Positions 33,417 through 44,811 of a DNA stretch of 64,000 bases are shown piece by piece. The notes beneath the pieces were generated by a model that was not told the DNA's origin, did no database searches, and saw nothing but the letters and a program-made list of their open reading frames with translations. Source of the stretch: Leptasterias polaris (Eukaryota; Echinodermata; Asteroidea; Forcipulatida; Asteriidae); the NCBI GenBank assembly GCA_037783415.1, contig JAZGTN010000058.1:2268001-2332000 (forward strand), read 5' to 3'. Position numbers and translations under genes: made by a program. Within the stretch, counting starts at the first letter, position 1. Every line of letters starts with the position of its first letter.

Positions 33417-36400
33417 TTAATGGTTTCGGTGGAGTTGACCATCATGAAGTTCACCCACATAAGGGGGTACTTCAACCTCATCATCATCAATATGCTCCTC
33501 ATCGTTGTCTTCTACATCAGGTTCTCCATAATCCTTGGCCATGTTGTGAAGAGCTGTGCAGGCAAGCACTATAGTAGTGGCTCTAACTGGGCGCACCCTC
33601 AAACCGATAGATAAGCAGGGAAATCTTCTCTTCAACTGCCCAAATACTTGCTCAATTGTCACCCTTGTACGGGATAAACTGGAGTTGTAACGCCTTTCCG
33701 CTCTTGATGCAGGGTGTGGGATGGGAGTCATCAACCATGGTCGAAGGGCATACCCAGTATCCCCTATAAGTGTGCCATTGAGTCTGTACACAAGTGAAAA
33801 ACATGGATGAGAGTCATTGCTGCCAAAAAAAAACACCTGAAATTTGTTCACAAGATGACATTTCCACCTTTTGATGAACCCTTTGAGTTACAAACCCCAA
33901 TGAGCTTTGGGAACAGTATCCTCAGAGGTAGATCAAAGAGCACGATTTCTTTATATCTGAAGAAACTTACATCATTTGTTGTTCGCCAGGCAGACTTTAA
34001 AATATCTGGCAGATTTAAACAAAAAAGAAACAAAACTTCAGATTAAAGTCTGAAATGTCTCATCTCTGGAACCAACTTTTTCAATTTCGTTTGATGAGGG
34101 TCTCAAAGGTTGAATAAGTTTTGTGATACAATTTCTCCCACCAAAAGTATTCTTATGGATGTTGGGGAATACAAATGTCAGTTTTTAACCTCATTTAAAA
34201 ATGATGTAAACTGCCATTGTTTGTTTGTTACCCTTCCTTTGGTAACTTTTGTCAACATCAAAACAAAAATGTCTAATGACATCACATATCAGTACATGGG
34301 TCTGAACATTTTGGTACATCAATTTTAAAGTTCATTTCTGAATTTTGATGATACTCGATCGAAACAGTATTTTTTGTAGGAATGTATTATGATTCGACAT
34401 GATATATGATTCAAATTTCACTATGAAAAAGGAAAATGACAGTTTACACCATTTAACATGAGTTATGTCATATTTTCCTACTTTCACTAGAATTCTGTCT
34501 ATTGGAAAAAGTGTAACACTAAAATGGATTTCACCTTTGAGCTCTCCTTATGATTCTGTGTCCTCGCAACTGTAATTATGTAGCATACCTTCCATTTTCA
34601 AACATATCTCCAATCGCACTTGCTTGAAGGATAGCACTATCATGTGTGCTGCCAGGCCAGCGTGCCACAACATTTGTAATCCTGTAGGAGGCGTTACAGA
34701 TGGCCTGGATGTTGAGGCTGTGATAGCCCTTCCTGTTAACAAAGCTATACTCCTCTCCCATGGGTGACCCGTACAGGCGCACGTGTGTGCAGTCAATTGC
34801 ACCCACAATGCCTACATTTATTATGAGAGAGAAAAAACAACATATGATTCTATGGTGAACATAATTATTGGAAGCTTGTGATGAAACTCGTCTTCTTTTT
34901 CCATTCGCATTTCCAGAATTTCTGAATGGAGTTGATGAGATTAAGGGTTATTTTCAATACAAATTTCATTTTATTAAACCTACCTGGAAAACCAGCTTTC
35001 TCATAAAAATGATGTTTTGCTAGAGCAACATCCCTTGCACTTGTTGGGAATCTTACTTTCTCGTTCACTTTATCAGCCAGTGCTCTGGATACACGGTGAA
35101 CAATTCGGCAAACCGAGGGGCTTGAAATGCCATGCAAATCTCCTTGGACTGTGTAGAAAGAACCAGTTGCATAGAAGCGAAGAGCAGCCAATATCTGATG
35201 GCATGGAGGGATGGGATTGCTGCGCTGAAATTGAACAGTTAAAAAAAAAAAAGTAACATACAAAACTTAAAAAAAGATGTAACATACAAAAACAGGGAGA
35301 AATTTAATAATATATTCTAGAGTGGAAGTAGATTTAATGCCAAATTTTACAAAAATATTAAAGGGTCAGCAAAAGTGAAAAGCACATGTAGTTTAATGCT
35401 GTTTGAATATAGGATTGATGACTATGAAGATTTCTTTCTTTGTGCATGAATTTATACCTTAGAAAGGTGTTAAACTTGGTCAATCTGTCGAATCAGGAGA
35501 AAATAGTCAAAATCAAGCACATCATTCAGAATGTAAACACGTTTATGATAGGTACCAATCCTGTATTTTTCCTTCAAAACAATGTATAGGCCTACTTATT
35601 TTCAAAGTGAAGTAGTTGTAATATGTTTGAGAATATTATATACCCCTATTTCATCACCTTCTCTGACAACTACCATTGTATTATTGTTATGCATGTTATG
35701 TACAACATTGGTAACTGTAAAATACCAGTATCCACACTTGATGTGACCCAACATACACATGAAATAACAAACCTGTGAAAGTTTCAGCTCAATCGGTCTT
35801 AGGAGTCATGAGAAAACAGTGAACAAACCCATTATATATGTTTTAACTTTTATCCTGCAGGATAAAGACTACTGTTTTACCCATTTCCTAAAAACTATGG
35901 CATTTCATGAAAAAATGTTTCAAGGGAAGTTTTTCACCATGACCATCTTTAAGTTATGTGCAAATCTGTCAACATTTATATTTTCAATCTTACAATGTTG
36001 TACACACCCTTTAAGAAGTTTCTTTCAATATTTTTTTATTTTCAAAAATTTTCGTAAATTTGAGTAATTCCAAATCCCTTATGAAGTATGTATTATATTG
36101 CAAAGATTGCAATCAATTTATTTAAATATGTATTATATTGCAAAGATTGCAATCAATTTAATTGTTATTCAATAAATTATTTAGAAACTAATACAGCTTG
36201 GAAGTGTCTCTACATTAATGTGTCTATTTATAATTTATAACTTCGTGGCTTGCAATTTTTTTTACACACGGAATTAATAATTTTAATGATTGTCTTTTGG
36301 GATTTTTGTTTATTTATATTTTGGCTACAATTTGGAGCAAAAAAATAATAAAATTCCTTTAATGAAAAAGAGGAACCTTTTTTCTAAATGACAATTTCAG

Positions 36401-36828
36401 TGTGTATAAAAAATTGCCGGGGGGGGGGGGGGGGGGGGGCGACTACACTGGTTGATAGATGACTAACAAAAAGGAGTATGAGGGCGCTGTTCAGGAATGG
36501 AGTGAATATTCTTTGTAGTGTAGTGCATGCATGGAATACATGAGAGGTGGGGGTCACAAACTAACGGTTCGTACCATAAGCCTTTCGTTAATGTTATTAT
36601 TACTATTACATAACATGCAGTTAACTTAATCATGCTGATAATTACCCTACTTCTTGGTTTTAAATTCGGACGCAACTCTTCAACAAGTCTGAAAATTCCT
36701 TCTCTGGTGAATCTATAACGCCTTCTGATTTCATGATCTTCAAGGGAATCCAAGGGATTGCTTCTATCGCGAAATAATCTTTCCTGACGAAGAGCTTTGC
36801 GATGTTCGGCGAGCAACATCAGCGCCAT
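33417..36828 (-). CDS. Harbinger (HARBI1-type) transposase, four exons, apparently intact
   Basis: Exons 36828-36646, 35224-34984, 34811-34589 and 33783-33417. All have GT-AG junctions and the phases fit (0, 1, 2), giving 337 residues, close to the usual length of about 350. The nuclease triad is visible: GAIDCTHV (D148), PGSTHDSAIL (D199) and RTRVTIEQVFGQLKRR (E260). The start MALMLLAEHRKALRQERLF is followed by a helix-turn-helix-like N-terminus. No frameshift or stop was found, so this could be an active or recently active transposase. Intron 1 contains TTAA-MITE material. The nearby Myb-like gene is its probable partner. Confidence 0.85.
35362..36010. mobile_element. TTAA-flanked MITE material in Harbinger intron 1
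   Basis: TTAA at 35358-35361 precedes agggtcagc, and the right side ends acacaccct followed by TTAA at 36011. Contains gtgaaagtttcagctcaatcgg, gagaaaacagtgaa and gtaccaatcctgta, shared with the MITE at 25987. At 649 bp it is twice the usual size and probably two merged copies. Confidence 0.55.
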
Positions 36829-36867
36829 TTTTACGACACATTTGCAGACTTACGCAGTCAAAATCGA

Positions 36868-36941
36868 GTGCGTAAGTTGCGCCATTTTTGAGGCGTAATT
36901 TTTGTGAAATCGATCATAACTTTGTGGCGCAACTTACGCAC
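36868..36941. repeat. Harbinger subterminal inverted repeat
   Basis: gtgcgtaagttgcgcc (36868-36883) is inverted at 36926-36941. Further cttacgca motifs lie at 36849 and 36960. Clustered short motifs just upstream of the transposase ATG are what one expects for binding sites of the Myb-like partner. The outer terminus was not matched to a partner end. Confidence 0.55.
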
Positions 36942-37244
36942 TAAACGTTGCGCAAGTGGACTTACGCAGTTGCGTAAAGTTTCGTGAAATCGGCTGCAGG
37001 CACCGCACCGTCGCGAACATTTCCAAGCGCAGTCATGTGGAGCCTGGGAACCGCGCACGAACATACACAGGATATTTTGAGAAAACCGCACACATGCACA
37101 GCGCGTTTCTTTTTACCGCAGGATAAAAAAGGCCGCTAACGCTGCTAGGCACACGACTCTCCCGTAACTGGGAAAACAACGCAGAGCGGACAGACGGATG
37201 GACGGAAAGACAGAGAAAAACCTGTGCTCTTTTTATATATAGAT

Positions 37245-38291
37245 GGACAGACAGCGTCGTATCCCAGCAAGTGTACCGAGATTCGGCTGGGTGGTATGAA
37301 CACAGTTAATCCTGGTCGTAACTTCAATGTCATCTACTTTGATATCTCTATGTCAAATGCAAACGAGGTGTACAAATGGCTCAGACTCTCAGGTAAATTG
37401 TTATCGGACGTTTTTGCCAAAGTCTTGTAATAAGGGCAATATAGCTGAATTTGTTTTTCTTCTAACATTTGTTTTTCCATTTTTTTGCTAAAGTTGTTAT
37501 ACGGGATTGGTAGAAATGATGAGTAAGTCGCAGAGGGTGTTATACTTTGAGTGAATAATCATGAAAAATTAAATAACGAATCTGTAAAATGGTTGGCTTA
37601 ATTCATTTTATGAGTCAGGAGAAAGTAATGGAAAAAACAAGCACAAAGTTCATATTTGTTTACACAAATGACCTTAAGTTTAGTTGTAACATCCGTAAGG
37701 AGCTGTGCAGAATGACCCTTTTCATACAGTTTTCTCGAGGTATTTCACACACACAAAATGCTCACCTATGCAATTCTAGTATGAACTTCATACTTATTTA
37801 AAACTGTCAAACAAAAACTAATCAAGGACGTATTTTCTCCTTAGCAATCCTAAAATATATCTTGATCAACCGTTCTCCTTTTATAAATAACCACGTCTTT
37901 GTATTTCATTTTATATCTTGCAATAATCTAGCTATACCGGCAGGCAGTGAGGGGCAGTTTATCACCACAGTGCCCACTGAAGACACGCCATCAACCTCCG
38001 GCCCTTGTCCACCACCGAATGATGAGTCTCATTTTAACAACTTGCGATAATGAAGTACATAGCGAGATCTTTGCAGAGCCTAACGATTTCACTATGTATT
38101 TCGAGTGCGCTTGTAATAAGATATTCCATGAGTAATGTGAGGATTTGTATTTCAATCCCGACTTAAATTTATGTGACTACCCTTTTGACGTTGATTGCAA
38201 AACAGATTATGAGGCTAAAAAACATAAAACTCATTCAGAAAGTTTCGAAAATGGTAATAATTTTAGGCCCAAACAGTGCGTGGCGAGATAA
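37245..38291 (+). pseudogene. CBM14 (peritrophin-A) chitin-binding gene fragment, copy 2
   Basis: Same two-exon structure as the copy at 4222-5147. Exon 1 ends at 37392 (GTAAAT) and exon 2 starts at 37932 in the right phase (G|CT, giving AIPAGSEGQF). The chitin-binding part keeps the third cysteine (MYFECACNK) but has stops after HFNNLR and after KIFHE, so it cannot make the whole module. The CBM14 ending is FNPDLNLCD and DVDC. Damage differs between the copies, so each decayed after duplication. Homology continues to about 38590. Confidence 0.6.
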
Positions 38292-38299
38292 TTAATTTG

Positions 38300-39230
38300 C
38301 TTGGTTTCCTGGCATACCCAGCTACTTTTACATTACAAACGTACCACACAAGTGTTAATATCAAATATACCTTTCTTTTGCAATGTCACTGCTCGAATTT
38401 TGCCAACCAAGAATGGGAACTTTTTGGAAGCAAAATGCAAACAAAAACATATGGACCAACTGTGTAACAATGTTACACGATTATTCAAACTCAGTGTTGA
38501 AGTTGGGTAAAACATGTTTGGGCAACCAATAACATTTATTTGAAAGTTTGCAGAAAAATGTGAATTTGGCACAAAATAATAACACGATTAAAACCCTGCA
38601 GCGAGTTTCGTGGTCAAACATGTTCTGCCGAAATCAAGAAAAACATAACCGCAACCACGTGATAAATACTAGCCATGCCATACTCCATGATATCCTCCCC
38701 AGTACAACTACACACAGTCTGAAAGGGGTGTCAATCAACAAGGGTCACCGACTCGGTCAGAGTGGGTGGAGAAACAAAAAATCCTCCATTGCGCACGTTT
38801 AAAAATGTCTCCATTGGTTTGTAGACAGGGCAATGGCGGCTGGTTAAATGTTTTTCTAACATTTGGCTGTTCATGCCAACCAGCGCGTTCTATAAAAATT
38901 TTGTTTTAATTGTTAGAAAGGTTTACCAGCACTTGAAGATCGTTGTCATTGTTTTTGTGGATCATGCGTCACGTTCCATACTTTTTTTTTATTCATGTAT
39001 ACTTTTTGACAATTTAACATTGGAGTTTTCAATTTGAGTCTAAAATTTAGGTAATAACGGTTTGCTACCAGGTTGGTGGCTTCATTACTTTCGTGTTTTC
39101 AGTCAATCTTAAAAATCTAAATATGTTTTGTATAACTTTGTGTTAAATTCCATAATACCTGTGTCACTAATATCGTCTGTGAGCAGATTGAACTGTGACT
39201 TAATGTATCAAATTCGAATAAAAATGCCCG
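38300..39230. other. No gene seen
   Basis: The first 300 bp are the duplicated flank of the chitin-binding fragment. The rest is AT-rich with no recognisable features. Confidence 0.4.
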
Positions 39231-39231
39231 T

Positions 39232-39588
39232 TAGGGTGTCATGGCCAAGTGGTTTACCTCATCGGACTCAAGTTCTGGTGGTTTAGTCATCTGAGTGTTG
39301 GTTCGAGTCCCGATCATGACGCTTGTGTGCTTGAGTCGGACACTTCAATATAATTGCTTCTCTTCACACAGGGATATAAATGGGTACCTGCGAGGGCCGG
39401 TAGAGGTTGATATTTTGTTTGAAAAGGCCATTTGAGCACCACGGCAGATCGGGGCTGTATACTCCCCAGGAGGCTGGGAAATATTAAAGGAGTATTATTG
39501 GCCCAATGACCAGGACACTAATGTAAAGCGCGTTGAGACGTTATTGTAAAATGCGCAACTTAACAACTAGTTATTGTTATTATTATTA
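39232..39588 (+). repeat. tRNA-derived SINE, copy 1
   Basis: The head resembles a tRNA gene with an internal RNA polymerase III promoter: box A tggccaagtgg at 39242-39252 and box B ggttcgagtcc at 39300-39310. A conserved body follows (cttcacacaggg, accacggcag, ctgtatactccccagg) and the tail is ttattattatta. About 357 bp, too degraded in the acceptor stem and too long to be a working tRNA gene. Confidence 0.8.
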
Positions 39589-39925
39589 AACGGAGGATAC
39601 ACTTATGGTAACTGTAAAATAACATTAATCTCATTTGGTGAATCCAAACATATGTATAAAAAGCAAAGCAATGGAAACTTGGGCTCAATTGGTTATTGAA
39701 GTTGCAAAAAACAATGAAAGAAAAATAACACCCCTTTTGCATGAAATAGTGTGCTTTCAGGTGCCTGGGAAAGGCTTCATGCCCGAAGGCTTTTCTTAGA
39801 TTCAAATATTTTTAGGTGAACAAAATTACCTCTTTTGTCTTAAACCACATTACTTCAAAGGGTGACGCTTTAAACAAAATATTCATAATTTCAAAATCTA
39901 CCCAATGCTCGTTACCAAGTATGTT
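39589..39925. mobile_element. MITE-like block attached to SINE, copy 1
   Basis: Immediately follows the SINE tail with gaggatacacttatggtaac and runs to caatgctcgttaccaa. A close copy follows the second SINE at 43965-44282. It matches the family I recall from sea stars with a 'ggtaacgagcaatgg' core. The SINE-plus-MITE pair looks copied as one segment. Confidence 0.55.
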
Positions 39926-40190
39926 GACACTATAACAAACAAATCACACAATAACACTTTGATAGGCACTTTTCAAGTGCTGCGTGTAATACATTATGTT
40001 TGAGAACACAGTCACTTTGAAATCGCCAAAAACCATTACAATTAGACCCTTGTGACTAAATAAACTAATTGTGTGTACACTCATAAAACGGCAAAGGATG
40101 CACCATCTTACACCATTTGTTGGAATAAAACCCTTTGATTACACAACTCAGCAAACAGTCATAATCTCCTACATCTTCTAATCCTTGTTA

Positions 40191-40463
40191 CACCATTTTA
40201 CAATTAGTTATCCAAATTAATTATCCAAATTAATTAACAACCAGGGCAGTGCAGGCCCTGTACAAGTCTAGACAAGAAGCAATCTGGAAACCAAATGGTC
40301 CATTTCAGCTAGTAATTGCTTATACAGTCTAAGTAATTGTCCTTGTTACACCATTCTACAACTAGTTATCCAAATTAAATAACAACCAGGGCAGTGCAGG
40401 CATCTGGAAACCAAATGGCTCATTTCACCTAGCAATTGCTTATACAGTCTAAGTAATTGCTGT
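40191..40463. repeat. Tandem duplication, about 140 bp
   Basis: acaccatt(t/c)tacaa...gttatccaaatta...aacaaccagggcagtgcagg...cttatacagtctaagtaattg occurs twice. The following 40470-40560 is related to 43460-43605. Short (aatc)n near 40844-40869. Confidence 0.65.
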
Positions 40464-40899
40464 ACAATTCCTACGGGAAAACTGGGAGCGCTGGTCATTG
40501 ATGGGTTGTTTTTTGTGTGAAAAACAACCCCGGTGGTAACACGACAAAAATGTGCATGCCATCTAGATTAAAAGAAATAACATTAGTTGCATGGTTTTGA
40601 CTGTTTAATTTAAAACGGACATTTGATAAGTGTCCGATGGCGTCATGCATGGTTTTAAACAGGAAAAAACAATAACTTATAGTCACACCGTGACCATTGC
40701 TCGCATACAATGAGTACATGAAAAAGACATCAAAACAAGTTGATTATGCATTAGTTAGTATAAAGTTCACACCCAACGCACTACAAGCCTTGCCATGGTG
40801 TACTCCACAGTGTACTCTCTTGCAGTATTTTATCCGAACAAATTCAATCAATCAATCAATCAATCAATCCTCAGATGGGCCTAATTGACATGGTACGTG

Positions 40900-42110
40900 A
40901 ACCTTTAGGCAGTATGACTCATGAACTCAGAATCTTCAGTTAAAATCAAATTTATGTATAGATTTTTTTACAACAAATACGGCAGTTTCACAGTGCAATC
41001 ACATAATCCTTTTAGTAATTATGATTATTTCTTTTTCACTAGCCAAACTATCTCTATAACGTCTGGAAATGTTATTAAACTTACAAAAACAGTTTGAAAT
41101 CAACATTTAAAAGGAGGTATACACGTTTTCTAAATAGGGGTAACTACTACTAAATTGTCGTTGCATTGTTGAAGAACTTGTAATGTCCAGTTAAAAAGCT
41201 TGAACATTATCTAGAAATCCTTTTTTTTCTTTTAGGCGGTCCAAGTCAAAATTGATCCGTTCAGGTAGTAGCAGCTTATTGGTTTCTAACCAGATTAAAA
41301 AAGTTTAACTGTGTCTCGTGTCACTATAATTATTTTGTTCGTTTGTTTGTTTCGTTTCTCTTTGTGTTTGTATGCACTTAATTCTGGTCCATTTCACCAA
41401 AACTTGACATCTTCACTGTTGCCAGCTATTATATTAAAGCGTAATTTTGTACTTTTTTCAAGATTTATTTTGTATTTTTTGTTTTGGTTTTTAATGCAGC
41501 ATCTAAAATGCCTTTAAAAGTTGGAAGTCAAACAACCGCGAGGTCACAATTGAACAAGACTTTTAAACTGAACCAATATTTCGCTCTTAAATTTGCCTAG
41601 TATGAAATATCTTGAGGGCCTACAAACTATGTTGTCTTCGATCCGTTTCCCCCTTGTTTGACCCCTACGGTATGTGAAATCCAGGCTAAATACATTGTAA
41701 AATCCCAATTATTATGTATCCAGTATTGATAATAGGGTGTTACCATTATTATATACTGTTCAATTGGAAGATTTGGGACGTTCATGGCAGCAGACATAAC
41801 ATATTAAGTAGTCAACAGCCCTATTCCTTTTTATGTAAAATTGATCAATGCCGAAACATAACTCTTTTCTTCTTAGCAACTTTGTATTGGTTCCCCCCTC
41901 AGGTAATTTTGTTATTGTAAATGTTCAATAACTTATTATGATGTAGGCCCTATATAAATATTTGTGTATGTGTGCAATTCCCCATTGCACATGTAATTTA
42001 TAGAATGTTTCTTTTTAATAATTGTTTTGTTTTAAAGTGTTTACATTGTATGTGGAATGTTCCCCTTTATCACTCAATTCAGCCTTTGGTTGCCATGTGA
42101 TTTTTTAATA
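40900..42110. other. No gene seen
   Basis: AT-rich. The end (cctttaatgaatg) looks like the 3' tail of a degenerate LINE leading into the tgaa microsatellite. Confidence 0.4.
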
Positions 42111-42114
42111 AACC

Positions 42115-42170
42115 TTTAATGAATGAATGAATGAATGAATGAATGAATGAACGAATGAACGAATGAACGT
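42115..42170. repeat. (tgaa)n microsatellite
   Basis: About a dozen atga/acga units following aataaacctttaa, a probable LINE tail. Confidence 0.85.
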
Positions 42171-42689
42171 GGCTCGTGTCGTAACTCTCTAAAAACAGCT
42201 CTGCAGGCAAATGTTCTTGCTTGCGAAAAGCTGGAACTCATCTCTATTAGCTGACTTGTTATAACGGGTCGGGTATGTGCTTCTGCACAACAGGAGGGAA
42301 GTTGTTACACAATCAGCGGCTGTTTTAAAACTCGCAAAAAGAAGCAAAAAGAAGAAGACCACTAATGCAAGAAAGTTACTTACACAAAATTGTGATGTAA
42401 GCCCTCCTTTGTGAATTAAGGATTTATTTTGTTTGATCATCAAGTTTTTCTTTGATCTTAAAACACTGCGTGACACCATCCAAAAAAATCTCACAATTAC
42501 ATTGACGGTCACCTTTTTGGAAACCGTTTGATATTTGCGTGTTATACTTTTTTGGAGAACATAATCACTTTTAGATCGCCCAAACCATTAGCTTGTGACT
42601 AAGTAAAATTAGTTATAGCCAAGTTTCATTTGAAACTCGACATTAGGTGTTTGTGAACAAACACGAAGCTGTTCCGGTTTTCTGATTAA

Positions 42690-43165
42690 AAATATTTTTT
42701 TACAATGTGGTTCAGGAGAAATGAATATCTCAATTTTTGAGCTTCCTGTTAAGACCGGAAGTAAAGGTCAAAATTAGGTGATCTTTATAAATAAAAGTTT
42801 GCAAGTGTTGCAAGCTACAATACAACACAGACATTACAACTTTATGACATGTGGTTCAGAAGATATGATTATCTCAAGTTTTGAGCTTCGTGTTTAGACC
42901 GGAAATAAATGTCAAAGTAAGGTCATCGTTTTGAACAAAAATGTCGCAAGTGTTGCAAGCTACAATACAACACAAACATTACGATTTTATGACATGTGGT
43001 TCGGGAGAGATGTTTTCAATATTTGAACTTCCTGTTTGGACCGGAAGTAAAGGTCAAAGTGGGGTCATCTTTGTCAGTACAGTTTTGCAATTGTTAAAAG
43101 CTACCATACAAAACAAACATTATAATTTTATGACTTGTGGTGCAGGAGATATAATTTTTTAATAG
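42690..43165. repeat. About 143-bp tandem repeat with ETS-like and AGGTCA motifs
   Basis: accggaa(g/a)taaaggtca-type motifs occur at 42754, 42898 and 43040, at 144 and 142 bp spacing. Each unit also has caagtgttgcaagctacaat, attttatgacatgtggtt and a gagcttcctgtt-type segment. An ETS-like core (CCGGAAGT) next to an AGGTCA half-site is repeated per unit. Open frames across it are not convincing as genes. Confidence 0.75.
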
Positions 43166-43631
43166 CTTTGAATAACCGTAATTTGACACCTAATGACGTC
43201 ACAGCCAAAAAAATTCATACTAACAAATTTGATACGGAACTCGATGATATGCAACTTATTCAAAGTATATTTATTTTGAAAATATTGTGTTTTTAACCAG
43301 CAAAACATTTACACTTACAGCTCCTTGCGGTTTGTAAACAGATGGAAACTCGCAAAATAATGGTGACGTCATTAAGACGTGACGGGTAATGTTAGTACAG
43401 TAGGTCGGAACAGCTAATAAGATTACATGTGTCTCTATTTATAGTTTATGCCAAATTGCCATTTCACCTAGTAGTAGCTATACTTGGGTCTAAGGCCAAG
43501 TATTTGCTGAACAATTCCTAGCGGAAACCGGGAGAGCTGGTCCTTGTTGTATTTGTTTGTGTAAAAAACAACCCCGATTGTTAACAAGACAATTGGCATG
43601 CTATTTGGGCTAGGTGTAGTTGGGGATTTTG

Positions 43632-43964
43632 TTAGGGTGTCATGGCTAAGTGGTTTATTCAAGTTCTTGTGGTTCAGACATCGGGGTGTGGGTTCGAATC
43701 CCGGTCATGACCCTTGTGTCCTTGAGTCAGACACTTCACTATAATTGCGTCTCTTCACACAGGGGTATAAAGGGATACCTGCGAGGGTAGAGGTTGATAT
43801 TTTTTTGAAAAAGCCCTTTGAGCGCCACGGCAGCTCAAAGCTGTATACTCCCCAGGGAGCTGAGAAAGATTGAAGGGATACTGTAAAGCGTAAAGAGACT
43901 TTATTGTAAAATGCGCTATAAAAGACAAACTTGTATTTATTATTATTATTTATATTAAAGGGAG
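43632..43964 (+). repeat. tRNA-derived SINE, copy 2
   Basis: Box A tggctaagtgg at 43643-43653 and box B ggttcgaatcc at 43691-43701, with the same body as copy 1 (cttcacacaggg, gccacggcag, ctgtatactccccagg). The end atgcgctataaaag...tattattattattt resembles the end of the LINE at 46.3 kb (gcgctatataaatttatt), suggesting use of an L2-type LINE machinery. Confidence 0.8.
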
Positions 43965-44282
43965 GATACACTTTTGGTAAATATAAAATAACATTATCCT
44001 CATTTGGTGTATCCAAACGGATGTATAAAAAAGAAAAACAATGGAAGTTCGTGCTCAATTGATTTTGATGCAAGAAAAACAATGAAAGAAAAAAACACAC
44101 CCTTGTTGCATGAAATAGTGTGCTTTCAGGTGCCGGGGAAACGCTTCATGCCCGAAGCTTTTCTCAGATTCAAATCCTTTAGGTGAAAAATTACCTCTTT
44201 CTCTTACACCACATTACTTCAAAGTGTGTCGTTTTTTAAAATTCTTCATAATTTCAAAAGCTTTCCAGCGCTCGTTACCAAT
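43965..44282. mobile_element. MITE-like block attached to SINE, copy 2
   Basis: Starts gaggatacacttttggtaaa and ends cgctcgttaccaa, aligning with the block after SINE copy 1. Small indels only. Confidence 0.55.
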
Positions 44283-44377
44283 TAATTGTTATTGTCTTGG
44301 TGGATTAAGTAAAAGTATACACTCCCTTAACCATGCGTGACACCATAAGCAAAAAACACACAATAACACCAACCAAT

Positions 44378-44811
44378 TTCAATTCAATTTCAATTCAATT
44401 TTATTTATTTCATCACAGTTTTAAACACAAGTAAAAAGTGAAAATTGTTTTCCCTGTGTGCAAACCCCCAAAAACAAGAAACAGTTTACAAAAATTAGTT
44501 TTAAACAATTAAAAGGTTTTACTTTAAAAAGAGAGAAACATTATCCAAAGCTTACCATCACTGATTAAAAAGAAAAAACTAAAATTAAGTTACCTTATGA
44601 AAAGTGAGTTAAAAAGATGAATAGCACTGGGTAAAAAAGATAGTCTGAACCGGTTTGTACGAGTAGAAAGAGGACGGTACCTTCCTGATGGGAGAATGTG
44701 AATGAATGAGTGAAGTGGATGAGTTGGATCCTGGGTTATAACTTTTAATTTAGTAACATACTGTTTGTCTACGATTTCATTCATGTGTTTTACTTCAAAA
44801 CCTATTACCAA
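44378..44811 (-). mobile_element. 3' part of a LINE, split by insertion
   Basis: The minus strand encodes VIGFEVKHMNEIVDKQYVTK...LPSGRYRPLSTRTNRF, the C-terminal end typical of LINE proteins, followed by a stop and a caattcaatttcaattcaa tail near 44378-44400. Its RT part continues at 46311-46820 on the far side of the inserted plus-strand LINE. Confidence 0.65.

Noticed and set aside
39232..43701. Functional tRNA genes
   Set aside because: Box A and B are present, but the sequences continue into a SINE body and lack proper stems; two dispersed copies.
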